Shown: positions 56,415 to 64,000 of the stretch, in pieces | Numbering within the stretch: the stretch's first letter is position 1 | How the letters are laid out: every line of letters begins with the position of its first letter | Source of the DNA: Agreia bicolorata | GTDB lineage: Bacteria > Actinomycetota > Actinomycetes > Actinomycetales > Microbacteriaceae | Assembly: GCF_000938265.1 (NCBI RefSeq) | Contig: NZ_JYFC01000004.1 | Span: 124,001-188,000 of the forward strand | Length of the DNA stretch: 64,000 nucleotides | Direction of reading: 5' to 3' | Position numbers and translations under genes: made by a program | Notes under the pieces: generated by a model | What the model saw: the letters and a program-made list of their open reading frames with translations, nothing else | Told to the model about the DNA's origin: nothing | The model's database searches: none

Positions 56415-57562
56415 CGTCGTCGTCGCGGCCGACAGCCGCCGAGCTCGACCCGGTATCCCGGGTGACGGCGCGGATGTTCGCCATCGCGATGGGCGTGGTC
56501 AGCGTGGCCCTGTCGATCGCGCTGTCTCTCACTCCGACGGGTCGCGAGCAGATCTCGCTGCCGGTGGTGGCCATCCTTGCCCAACTCGTGCTCGCCGCCT
56601 CCTACGTGTACTTCATCCGTGCCGCGAACCCGTTCGGTCGCGTCGTCTCCTTCGCGAGGTTTCAGGTATTCCTAGGCGGCGTGATGCTGGCGAGTGTGCT
56701 CGATTCACTCAGCCAGTTCGGGTCGAACACGCTCATCCGCGACGACTGGGGAGCAGTCTGCCTAGGACTGGCCCTTCTGCTGGCAGGACCCTATCGACGC
56801 TCAACCGAGATCGTTTGGTTCACTCTGCAGGCCGTCGCCCTCACGTTCTCCCTGGCGTTCCTGCAGAACCTGAGCTCGGAGACCGCGACGACCCTCAGCA
56901 TCCTGGCTCTGATCGCTGCCACCCCGAGCATCGCCATCGGTCTCGCGTCGGCGGCATACGCGCGCAGTCTCGTTGCAAGCCTCGAGAAGGCACGAGATGA
57001 GGCGCAGGCGGAGCGGGTGCAGCACCAGAGCGGGGTGCTGATCCGGCTCGCCGAGACGGATGCCATGGGAGAGCTCGGCTCATTGCGTCGCGACGTGCTG
57101 CCCTTTCTCGCCCGGCTCGATGAATCGAAGGCACTTCAGCCGGGGGATGCCGTTCGCGCGACCGAGCTAGCGTCCGAACTGCGGCGGGCGATCGTCGACC
57201 GAATCTCACGCGGCACGCTCGAAGATGTGGTCGATCGATACAGCGATGACGATGGGGTGGCGGCCCATCTCGACGAGCGCCAGATCTCGGCCCTGCGGGC
57301 GCTCATCGGGGCGATGGCCGACCAGTACGGCACCTCGGCGACGCAATCCCTGACCCTTGAGCGGCGGGGGGCGGATGCCTGGGGCCGGATCGAATTCACA
57401 CGTCCGGCGGGCGCGTCGGCCCCGACCTCGTTGGCTCACTTTCTTCGGATGGTGCGACTGGTCTTCGATGAGGCCGACGCGCGCACCGTCAACGACGCTC
57501 TGGTCGTGACCTTCCGCTTCGACTCACCAGACGAGCGGGCGGCCTTATCATGGGAGATGTGA
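56411..57562 (+). CDS. Kinase-like membrane protein lacking kinase motifs
   Basis: A 383-residue protein with about five N-terminal membrane helices (FAIAMGVVSVALSIALSL through ILALIAATPSIAIGLASA), a helical region (SLEKARDEAQAERVQHQ..GELGSLRRDVLPFLARL..ATELASELRRAIV) similar to a histidine kinase dimerisation domain, and a C-terminal region where an ATPase would be. The phospho-acceptor His and the N and G boxes are not visible, so it is probably a degenerate kinase that acts as a partner or sensor. ATG overlaps the kinase stop by 4 bp. Confidence 0.7.
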   Translation: MTSSSRPTAAELDPVSRVTARMFAIAMGVVSVALSIALSLTPTGREQISLPVVAILAQLVLAASYVYFIRAANPFGRVVSFARFQVFLGGVMLASVLDSLSQFGSNTLIRDDWGAVCLGLALLLAGPYRRSTEIVWFTLQAVALTFSLAFLQNLSSETATTLSILALIAATPSIAIGLASAAYARSLVASLEKARDEAQAERVQHQSGVLIRLAETDAMGELGSLRRDVLPFLARLDESKALQPGDAVRATELASELRRAIVDRISRGTLEDVVDRYSDDDGVAAHLDERQISALRALIGAMADQYGTSATQSLTLERRGADAWGRIEFTRPAGASAPTSLAHFLRMVRLVFDEADARTVNDALVVTFRFDSPDERAALSWEM

Positions 57563-59040
57563 GCGCAGCAGGCAGACCCGTAGACGTTGTTCTGATCGGT
57601 GGCGGCATCATGAGCGCCACACTCGGCACTTTTCTTTCGATCCTTCAGCCCGACTGGACGATCAGAATCTTCGAGCGGCTGGGCGATGTAGCGGGTGAGA
57701 GCTCCAACCCGTGGAACAACGCTGGAACGGGCCACGCCGCACTGTGCGAGCTCAACTACATGCCGGAGCAGCCCGACGGCACGGTCGAGGCGTCGAAGGC
57801 CATCGCCATCAACGAGCAGTTCCAGGTGAGCCGGCAGTTCTGGTCGTTCCTCGTCGAGAACGGCGATATTCCCGAGCCGTCTACCTTCATCAATTCCACG
57901 CCGCATATGACGTTCGTGCGGGGCGAGAAGAACGTCGAGTACCTGCGCAAGCGCTACGAAGTGCTGCGCGACGAGCCGCTCTTCGAGGGCATCGAATACT
58001 CCGAAGACCCCGCAGTCATCTACGAGTGGGCGCCGACCCTGATGCGCGGTCGAAAGAAGAATGAGGCGGTGGCTGCGACCCGCATCACTGCCGGCACCGA
58101 TGTCGACTTCGGCGCCCTGTCGCGGCATCTCTTCGACTTCCTCACCAGCCGCGGTGCAAGCCTCAAGACCGAGCACTCCGTGTCGAATCTTCGCCGTCAG
58201 AAAGACGGCACGTGGAATGTCTCAGTCAAAGAGCTGGTCGGCTCGACTCCCACGACGGTCAACGCCCGTTTCGTCTTCGTCGGCGCGGGCGGCGGTGCGC
58301 TGCATCTTCTTCAAAAGTCCGGTATTCCGGAGATTCGCGGCTTCGGCGGTTTCCCGATCAGCGGGCAGTTCTATCGAACCGACAACCCGGCCGTGGTGGC
58401 GGAGCATCGAGCGAAGGTCTATGGCAAGGCCGCCGTGGGTGCACCGCCGATGAGTGTGCCACACCTCGACACCCGCGTCGTCGACGGCGAGGCGTCGTTG
58501 CTCTTCGGACCGTACGCGGGGTTCAGTCCCAAGTTCTTGAAGAAGGGCTCGTGGTTCGACCTGCCCGGGTCGATCCGCGCGCACAATCTTGGCCCGATGC
58601 TCGCGGTGGCCCGCGACAACATCGATCTGATGAAGTATCTCGTCGGCGAGCTCCTCGCGGGCAAGAAGAAGAAGTTCGCGGCTCTGCAGGAGTTCATGCC
58701 GACGGCCAACCCCGACGACTGGTACCTCATCACGGCGGGCCAGCGGGTGCAGGTCATGAAGAAGGACTCGAAGCGCGGGGGAGTGCTGCAGTTCGGCACC
58801 GAGGTCATCGCATCAGCTGACGGATCGATAGCGGGCCTGCTCGGGGCATCACCCGGGGCATCCACTGCTGTACCTATCATGCTCGACATTCTCGAGCGGT
58901 GCTTTCCTGACGATTACGTGCGCTGGGTGCCTCAGATCCGCTCGATGATCCCGTCGTTCGGCACTCGATTGACCGACTCGCCGGCGACGGCCCGAAAGGT
59001 GCTGAAGAGCACTGCGCAGGCACTGCACCTCGCTTCCTGA
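57550..59040 (+). CDS. mqo: Malate:quinone oxidoreductase
   Basis: A membrane-associated FAD enzyme that oxidises malate to oxaloacetate and passes electrons to quinone. The 496-residue protein has VDVVLIGGGIMSATLGTFL (FAD-binding GxGxxS), SSNPWNNAGTGHAALCELNY (MQO signature) and QRVQVMKKDSKRGGVLQFGTE. It overlaps the upstream gene by 13 bp, or 4 bp if the alternative GTG at 57559 is used. Its place inside a chain of signalling genes is unusual for a respiratory enzyme. Confidence 0.95.
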   Translation: MGDVSAAGRPVDVVLIGGGIMSATLGTFLSILQPDWTIRIFERLGDVAGESSNPWNNAGTGHAALCELNYMPEQPDGTVEASKAIAINEQFQVSRQFWSFLVENGDIPEPSTFINSTPHMTFVRGEKNVEYLRKRYEVLRDEPLFEGIEYSEDPAVIYEWAPTLMRGRKKNEAVAATRITAGTDVDFGALSRHLFDFLTSRGASLKTEHSVSNLRRQKDGTWNVSVKELVGSTPTTVNARFVFVGAGGGALHLLQKSGIPEIRGFGGFPISGQFYRTDNPAVVAEHRAKVYGKAAVGAPPMSVPHLDTRVVDGEASLLFGPYAGFSPKFLKKGSWFDLPGSIRAHNLGPMLAVARDNIDLMKYLVGELLAGKKKKFAALQEFMPTANPDDWYLITAGQRVQVMKKDSKRGGVLQFGTEVIASADGSIAGLLGASPGASTAVPIMLDILERCFPDDYVRWVPQIRSMIPSFGTRLTDSPATARKVLKSTAQALHLAS

Positions 59041-59074
59041 GGGGCAGGGCGCGGCGTCGAGGAGACCCGGGCTG

Positions 59075-61402
59075 ATGGTCAACCGCTTTAAGCTGTCGAT
59101 GTTCGACCGCATCTACGTCGTTCCTTTTATCGTGCTCGCGGTCGCTGCTGTCGTGTACGCGATCTCCGGCATGATTGCCGGCCTACCCACCTCGTGGACG
59201 CTGGAGCTGATCACGATTCTGGGGTGCGTCATGTGCGCCTACTTGAGATTCCCCTCCGGCAGGGTCAGCGGGTTGCCCATGCTGGGAGTCACAGTGACTC
59301 TTCTTTCCATCACGCCCCCGCAATCCGAATACCTTCTGAGTGTGGCCATCTGGTCCGTGGGCCTACTGATCTCTCAGATATTCGTGCTGCGGAGTGTGGC
59401 GGTAGCTCTCTATGCCGTGGGAATCAGCACCGTCGGCGGGTTTGCGTTCGTCATCGTGCACAATGACCTCGCCCGTGCCGACGTCTGGCCGTTGGTCGCG
59501 TACATCCTGGCGAGCGGGGCGTATTTCGCCTCAGCGCTGCTCATCGAATTCATCCGAGCCCGAGGTCGATGGAGCATTGACAGGACCTTCGGGCTGTCTG
59601 CGCTGAGCCCGATGCGGGTAGCGGGAGTCGTGCTCCTCGTGGCGGTGGTCGCGACGATCATGAATGCTCTCGATACGGCGGTCATTCCGTGGTTGGAACG
59701 AGACTCCGGCGATCGACTGAGCCCACTCGTCGTTCTTCTTGCTGCAACGCTGTTCCTGGTTATCGGCCAGTGGACACGATTCCGGAGAGTGCATCAGCGG
59801 CTCAGTGGTGTCGTATCCGCCGCGGTCGATCTTCCCTGGGCCACGGAAGGTGGCCTGCGCAAGGCACTCGAGCTGCGCGCCAAGATGGTGCTGCAGGCGG
59901 GAGAAACCGAGGTGCGCACGCGGCCGCCCGAGCACGGTGAGATCGGTTCCCGTGTGCGCCTCGAATCGGGCGTCGACGAATACATCGTCGCTTCACGCCG
60001 TTTGGGAGCCCTCCCGCTGGGAGGCGTGGAGCAGCAGGCCCTGACCGCGCTCGCTCATATGGCGAGCGAGACAGTGCGCATCCAGAACGACGTCGACAAA
60101 CTTGAACGCCGAGCCAATAGCGATCCGCTGACGGGCCTCCCGAACTACGGGGCATTTCAGTCCGCACTCATCGAGGCGAACGAGAACAGGTCGTACCACT
60201 CGGGCATCGCGGTTCTCTTCATTGATCTCGACAACTTCAAGAAGCTCAACGACTCCCGTGGTCACCACACCGGAGACGAGCTTCTCAAGGTCGTCGCCGC
60301 GCGGCTGCGACAGTCGGTCGGAGTGCGGGACTTCGTGTCGCGCATCGGCGGCGATGAGTTCGTGGTCATCCTCACAGAGCTTCAGACCGTGGCGCAGAGC
60401 AAGGAACTCGCGGACACCATCATCGGCGAGATCGGCATGCCCCTGACTCTCGATGGCCAGGAGTTCAGGCCCGTCGTGAGCGCAGGCCTCGCTTTCTCGG
60501 GGCACCGTGAGATCGACGCGCAGCTTCTTGTCGTCGACGCCGATCGCAGCATGCTGCAGGTCAAACGTTCCAGGCGTCAGGGCGGTCCGGCAGAGGGCAG
60601 CAGTGTGAGCATCGCGTCGCACCGGTCGACACGCACCAACGACATCGTCGCTCGTGCGATCACCGAAGACAGGCTGACGCTCGCGTTCCAGCCCATCGTC
60701 AGCATCGACCAGGGTCGTATCTGGGCCTTCGAGGCGCTCGTTCGGTACATCGATCCCGAACTCGGCCCCATCTCACCGTCGTCGCTCGTCGCTCGGGCCA
60801 AGAGCCTCGGATTGATGGATGAGTTGACGAGACAGATCATCGTCAAAGCAATGGATGCCGCTGAGAAGTTCTATGCGGTCGAACCGAGCATCGCGTGCAT
60901 GACCGTCAATCTCGAGCTGGGCCAGATCAGCGAGGATCACCTTGGCCCCTTCATCAGAGAGGTCGCCGGATCGCATCCGAACGTGTCGATGTGCATTGAG
61001 CTGAACGAGAGGTCGCTGCGCTCTGTCACCGACGATCTTCGACGTGAGGCCGAGATCATGCAGGATGCCGGTGTCATTATCGCCCTCGACGACTACGGTT
61101 CCGACGACTCGTCGGTCGGTGCCCTCGTGAGATTCCCGATGGACATCCTGAAGATCGATAAGAGCCTGATCGACGACCTCGGTGACGTCAGGCAGCGGGA
61201 GGTGATCAAAGCTCTCCAGGGGTTCGGGGACAATCTTGACTACACGATGATCGTCGAGGGTATCGAGAGCCCCGACATGGTCGACGTGATGGTCGAACTC
61301 GGGGTGAGAAGCGCTCAGGGATACTACTTCGGTCGCCCGCAGTCGTTCAGGCAGACGATGGATCGCATCCGCAACTTCGGCACGACTGCTGTTATCTCAT
61401 GA
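59075..61402 (+). CDS. Membrane GGDEF-EAL cyclic-di-GMP enzyme
   Basis: A 775-residue protein. About seven hydrophobic N-terminal helices (residues 10-235), a linker GAF-like segment (about 260-340), then GGDEF (about 350-500) with intact RIGGDEFVVIL near residue 425, and EAL (about 535-770) with AFEALVRY, VNLELGQ, CIELNERSL, LDDYGSDDSS, DILKIDKSLI, VEGIES and AQGYYFGRP, i.e. all metal and catalytic residues. The inhibitory-site Arg is not in the RxxD position (GVRD). Both making and breaking of c-di-GMP look possible. ATGA overlap with the next response regulator gene. Confidence 0.92.
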   Translation: MVNRFKLSMFDRIYVVPFIVLAVAAVVYAISGMIAGLPTSWTLELITILGCVMCAYLRFPSGRVSGLPMLGVTVTLLSITPPQSEYLLSVAIWSVGLLISQIFVLRSVAVALYAVGISTVGGFAFVIVHNDLARADVWPLVAYILASGAYFASALLIEFIRARGRWSIDRTFGLSALSPMRVAGVVLLVAVVATIMNALDTAVIPWLERDSGDRLSPLVVLLAATLFLVIGQWTRFRRVHQRLSGVVSAAVDLPWATEGGLRKALELRAKMVLQAGETEVRTRPPEHGEIGSRVRLESGVDEYIVASRRLGALPLGGVEQQALTALAHMASETVRIQNDVDKLERRANSDPLTGLPNYGAFQSALIEANENRSYHSGIAVLFIDLDNFKKLNDSRGHHTGDELLKVVAARLRQSVGVRDFVSRIGGDEFVVILTELQTVAQSKELADTIIGEIGMPLTLDGQEFRPVVSAGLAFSGHREIDAQLLVVDADRSMLQVKRSRRQGGPAEGSSVSIASHRSTRTNDIVARAITEDRLTLAFQPIVSIDQGRIWAFEALVRYIDPELGPISPSSLVARAKSLGLMDELTRQIIVKAMDAAEKFYAVEPSIACMTVNLELGQISEDHLGPFIREVAGSHPNVSMCIELNERSLRSVTDDLRREAEIMQDAGVIIALDDYGSDDSSVGALVRFPMDILKIDKSLIDDLGDVRQREVIKALQGFGDNLDYTMIVEGIESPDMVDVMVELGVRSAQGYYFGRPQSFRQTMDRIRNFGTTAVIS

Positions 61403-62040
61403 CCGAGACCGCCCGCACCCACACGATCGCACTTCTCGATGACCACGTTCTCATCATCGATGGACTTGCTCAGTGGATAGAGATGAATGCCCCGGATTTC
61501 ACGGTGGTCGCCGTATCGGGCTCGTGGGAAGCCCTGGTCGCTCACGAGTCGTTTCCCCCCGATGTTGTGCTCATGGCTCGTGTAATCGAGTCGTCGTTGA
61601 CGATGAGGCAGCGGATTGCCGCGTGCAGAGAAGCGGGTTCGCGCGTCGTCGTCATGAGCACCGACGGGGGGCCGGAGGCGGAGGCCGACACACTCGCGGC
61701 CGGTGCCGACGCGTTTGTGCCCAAGTCTCGCCCTGCCGAAGCGCTGCTCGACGCGGCCCGCGGTGTGCTCGGCGACACCGCATCGAGCAAAACATGCCCG
61801 CCCACCCAGGAACGTCCTTCGGTGTCGCAGGGCCCGGACGCCTGGCAGCGACGCGTGCTCCGCCTCTATGCCACTGGCCAGAGCACTGTCGATATCGCGC
61901 TCATCGAGGGGGTCCGTTTCGAACGGGTGCGCGGAGCGCTCAAGCAGATCAGAGCTATGTACGAGTCGCAGGGCCGCAGCGTCGCGACACGCGACGACCT
62001 CTTGAGGCGTGCTGCCGAAGACGGATATCTGTCGGACTGA
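61399..62040 (+). CDS. Atypical response regulator lacking the phospho-acceptor Asp
   Basis: A 213-residue paralogue of the 54595-55200 protein. The acidic pocket (LLDDHVLI) and the Lys (AFVPKSR) are kept, but the phospho-acceptor strand reads PPDVVLMARVIES: Ala stands where the paralogue has Asp (VVVMDLQ). The C-terminal helix-turn-helix (VLRLYATGQSTVDIALIEGVRFERVRGALKQIR, quoted in part) is retained. It may therefore respond to protein binding or ligand rather than phosphorylation. ATG overlaps the GGDEF-EAL stop, so the two are tightly co-expressed. Confidence 0.87.
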   Translation: MTETARTHTIALLDDHVLIIDGLAQWIEMNAPDFTVVAVSGSWEALVAHESFPPDVVLMARVIESSLTMRQRIAACREAGSRVVVMSTDGGPEAEADTLAAGADAFVPKSRPAEALLDAARGVLGDTASSKTCPPTQERPSVSQGPDAWQRRVLRLYATGQSTVDIALIEGVRFERVRGALKQIRAMYESQGRSVATRDDLLRRAAEDGYLSD

Positions 62041-62044
62041 AAGG

Positions 62045-62899
62045 TCAGTAGGCCTGAGAGTCTTCGGCGGGTGAGGGAGTCACGTCGACCCCGCCGCTCA
62101 ACCGGGCGATGGCCTCGTGGGGGTCGTAGTCGGGGTCGGGCTCGATGAAGGCGTCGACAACGCCCACAAAGCCGAGAGAAGCCAGCGACCATGGCTCCAG
62201 AGTGTCGCCGGAGGGAATGTCGAGCGGGCGTTCGACCAGGGCGGGAACTGACGCGCGGATGAGGCCGAGGCCTTCGATCACTGCCGCGGCTGTGACGACA
62301 AAGGGCTGCCAGTCGCCACCGAAGTGGGGTTTCAATCGGTATCCGACCGTGGGAATCACGTTGCGATAGAACATCTCCATCGTCTCGACGAAAGACATTT
62401 CGCTTGCCAAGAGAGCATCAAGGGTGCGCTGCCTGCTGTCGGTCTCAGGGAAGGACATGATTGTCGCGGAGAGCCCCGCGTAGCTGCGCCATGCTCCGGT
62501 TGCAGTGACCGCACCGAAGTTGTACTCCGCTGCTGTGCGGATGACATCGACGAGAACCTGCCGACGGCCGCTCGGTGAGAGCAGATCACCAGTTCGTGAA
62601 CTCAGATACTGCCACGTAGACAACAGGGTCTCCGTGTCTGCGCGGTCGTCTCTCGCTTTGGCGGCCATCGCCAGGAACGCATCGTCGAGCAGTTCCTGTC
62701 GACTGGGCCACGCTCGGTTGAGTTCCGATTTCGTGACCCCGGCCTTTTTAAGCATTGTTTCGAGAACGGCGTCATCAATGCCCAGAGTCAGGCCCGTCAA
62801 CTCGATGTGTGACTGAATGATCGCAAGAAGATCCTGCCGTGACTTCGATAGACGATCCGGAATGGCAGCACCAGATGTCCCAAAACGCTTGTCGGCCAC
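62045..62899 (-). CDS. TetR-like transcriptional regulator
   Basis: A 284-residue, mostly helical protein. The N-terminal helix-turn-helix region (LGIDDAVLETMLKKAGVTKSELNRAWPSRQELLDDAFLAMA, quoted in part) follows the TetR pattern of helix 3 plus Y/W-P-S/N-K/R-xx-L. The C-terminal 190 residues form an uncharacterised ligand domain and an acidic tail. Longer than typical TetR proteins (about 200). Converges on the response regulator gene (4 bp apart) and is divergent from the acyltransferase-ThiF pair, whose promoter it probably controls. Confidence 0.75.
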   Translation of the reverse strand: MADKRFGTSGAAIPDRLSKSRQDLLAIIQSHIELTGLTLGIDDAVLETMLKKAGVTKSELNRAWPSRQELLDDAFLAMAAKARDDRADTETLLSTWQYLSSRTGDLLSPSGRRQVLVDVIRTAAEYNFGAVTATGAWRSYAGLSATIMSFPETDSRQRTLDALLASEMSFVETMEMFYRNVIPTVGYRLKPHFGGDWQPFVVTAAAVIEGLGLIRASVPALVERPLDIPSGDTLEPWSLASLGFVGVVDAFIEPDPDYDPHEAIARLSGGVDVTPSPAEDSQAY

Positions 62900-62943
62900 G
62901 TTGGTCCTGCTTCCCTCGATTCAGATCATATTCTACGCAGTTT

Positions 62944-62969
62944 GCATATAACGAGGAGTCCTCATATGC
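62944..62969. promoter_or_regulatory. Composite palindrome in TetR/acyltransferase intergenic region
   Basis: GCATAT and ATATGC arms (62944-62949, 62964-62969) enclose GAGGA/TCCTC inner arms, giving a nearly symmetrical 26-bp element 45 bp from the TetR start. Likely operator of the divergent regulator. It also contains the GAGGAG Shine-Dalgarno sequence of a 27-codon ORF. Confidence 0.5.
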
Positions 62970-63049
62970 TCAGATCAGCCAGAGCGTTCTGCACCTTACG
63001 GGAGCAGCCCGGGGAGAGCCCGAGGCGATACACGGCGTGGTCGTGCTGA
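62966..63049 (+). CDS. Possible 27-residue leader peptide
   Basis: ATG 62966 is seven bases after a strong GAGGAG and opens 27 codons (MLRSARAFCTLRE...) to TGA at 63047-63049, ahead of the acyltransferase gene. The peptide is Arg-rich with two Cys and matches nothing I know. It could be a translated leader that regulates the downstream genes, or a chance ORF; only the ribosome-binding site argues for it. Confidence 0.3.
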   Translation: MLRSARAFCTLREQPGESPRRYTAWSC

Positions 63050-63155
63050 ATGTTGGAGCGTGTTGTGGCTTTGGGTGTATTGCGTCGAATTTCTCTAGAC
63101 GCGGGTGACTATGTCGCGCATTGATCGCACCGTTTCGAACCAAGAGGTCATTCCT

Positions 63156-63887
63156 GTGGTCACGAATTCTCGGGTGTTCGCTGCGAGTCCGGAGTCGAGG
63201 TTGAGCGCCGGCATCCTCGCGATCGACGGACGCGCTGCAGAAGGTCTCGAGGCGGAGTATGCCGCTCACTTTCAACTTCGTCGTCGCGTCTACGTTGACC
63301 AGACCGCCCAGCTGGCCGCCGACGAACTCGACGAGGATGGTACGGACCGGGATCAGGATGATGCCCGCTCAGTGACGTTCGCCGTCTTCGAGCAGACGGA
63401 TGTCGGTGTGCGCATCGTCGGGGTGTCGCGGCTCATCGTCAGGGGCGATCGCCCGCTGCCGGTCGAGGAGTTCTGTCCCGACGCGTTCGGGGATCTTCCT
63501 TTGCGCGGCAACGACGTCGAGGTGTCGCGCGTGATCGCCCGCCACGAGAAGGCTGCGTTGCAGGATCTCGTGCAGTGGCAGCTGTTCGCACTGATGCTCG
63601 CCTACATCCCTCCCCATGGACTCGGGAGGACTTTCGCCATCATCGAGCCGTGGCTCGAACGACACTTGCGTGGAATCATCGCGCTCGAGCGCATCGGCGA
63701 CGTACGCTATATCGCCCACTATCTCGACTACAACGTGCCAATGGAGATCGATATCCCTGCCTCGACGGTGTGTGTCAATACTCGCAACGATTCCTTCATC
63801 GCCGCATTCCAGGCAGCCGAACCCGGGATGGCGTATTTTGGTCGGGTTTCCCGTCGCGCTTCGTCGCCACTCGAGGTCGACGCGTGA
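63156..63887 (+). CDS. LuxI/FeeM-like N-acyltransferase
   Basis: A GNAT-fold protein of about 243 residues resembling acyl-homoserine-lactone synthases and N-acyl amino acid synthases. The order of conserved positions fits LuxI: FQLRRRVYV (Arg/aromatic), an acidic D-x-x-D stretch, VGVSRLIV (Arg), PVEEFCPDAF, and EVSRVIARHE matching the E-x-S-R of LuxI (ESSRF). I prefer GTG 63156, eight bases after AGAGG; ATG 63111 and GTG 63105 give longer products. The stop overlaps the GTG of a ThiF-like gene. The acyl donor and acceptor are unknown. Confidence 0.72.
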   Translation: MVTNSRVFAASPESRLSAGILAIDGRAAEGLEAEYAAHFQLRRRVYVDQTAQLAADELDEDGTDRDQDDARSVTFAVFEQTDVGVRIVGVSRLIVRGDRPLPVEEFCPDAFGDLPLRGNDVEVSRVIARHEKAALQDLVQWQLFALMLAYIPPHGLGRTFAIIEPWLERHLRGIIALERIGDVRYIAHYLDYNVPMEIDIPASTVCVNTRNDSFIAAFQAAEPGMAYFGRVSRRASSPLEVDA

Positions 63888-64000
63888 AGACGATCTCGTC
63901 GCCTGAGTTCTCGCGTAACTACGGCTTTTGGAGCGAGGCCGAGCAGGGCGCTCTGATTTCCAGTCGGGTCGCCATCGGAGGGGTTGGCGGAGATGGCTTT
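63884..64000 (+). CDS. ThiF/E1-like adenylyltransferase (partial, 5' end)
   Basis: GTG 63884 overlaps the previous TGA (GTGA). The 39 codons visible read MKTISSPEFSRNYGFWSEAEQG then SSRVAIGGVGGDGF and run off the window. S-R-N-x-G-x-x-x-x-x-E-Q followed by V-A-I-x-G-x-G-G-x-G is the standard start of ThiF/MoeB/HesA proteins: the Arg-Asn pair and the GxGGxG nucleotide-binding loop. Family members adenylate a C-terminal carboxylate of a Ub-like protein or peptide. Coupled translation with the acyltransferase indicates a shared pathway. Confidence 0.78.
   Translation, partial: MKTISSPEFSRNYGFWSEAEQGALISSRVAIGGVGGDGF

Overview
The window is high-GC actinobacterial chromosome. The best fit is a Microbacteriaceae-type organism. 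The reasons are the base composition, the GTG/TTG starts, short ATGA/GTGA gene overlaps, the small SRP RNA, an LAATG-type sortase signal, a SipW-dependent export operon and the dnaX-recR and lysC/asd neighbourhoods. This assignment is an inference from gene content; no 16S gene or plasmid/phage backbone is present. Most of the window is chromosomal core plus several accessory modules.

1-16.6 kb: a partial small gene, thyA-folA, an MFS exporter, an AI-2E-type permease, mntP, a PPOX-fold oxidoreductase, a CGNR regulator divergent from an EamA exporter, a WXG100-like protein overlapping a lipoprotein gene, an SRPBCC protein, an AlkD-like protein, msrB-msrA, a probably frameshifted TMEM175 channel, several small genes, a glutathione peroxidase, a RibD-like reductase, pgi and an orphan ECF sigma factor.

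16.6-30.3 kb: a carbohydrate island with two LacI regulators, each next to its own palindromic operators. It holds a Gfo/Idh oxidoreductase with a ThuA protein, an (alpha/alpha)6 glycosidase, a large wall-anchored glycosidase (LAATG signal), a GH127 beta-L-arabinofuranosidase and a complete sugar ABC importer. Its likely job is uptake and breakdown of plant arabinofuranosides.

30.4-40.2 kb: tRNA-Ser(GGA), an SDR-like protein, SRP RNA, then an operon of three SipW-type exported proteins with an ER-type signal peptidase, pta-ackA, and a large LuxR-family (LAL) regulator. The DNA upstream of the LAL gene carries a 15-bp-period array of the motif GTCTCAGTAGT. The same 11-mer, read as ACTACTGAGAC, occurs upstream of the SipW operon in the same orientation relative to transcription. 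This suggests that the regulator controls both.

40.3-49.8 kb: ypeA-like GNAT, dnaX, recR, a family-A polymerase-like gene, lysC and asd. Between lysC and asd sits a nonsense-interrupted AbiEi/DUF559-like gene bracketed by two nearly identical 60-bp palindromes.

49.8-62.0 kb: a surface polysaccharide and signalling region. It has a membrane-anchored GH18-like hydrolase divergent from a cellulose-synthase-like GT2 and an SGNH hydrolase. These are followed by a run of tightly spaced genes: response regulator, histidine kinase, degenerate kinase-like membrane protein, malate:quinone oxidoreductase, GGDEF-EAL protein and a second response regulator that has lost its phospho-acceptor Asp.

62.0-64.0 kb: a TetR-like regulator divergent from a LuxI/FeeM-like acyltransferase gene whose stop overlaps the start of a ThiF/E1-like gene that runs off the window. 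This pair is the strongest candidate for a little-described biosynthetic or signalling system.
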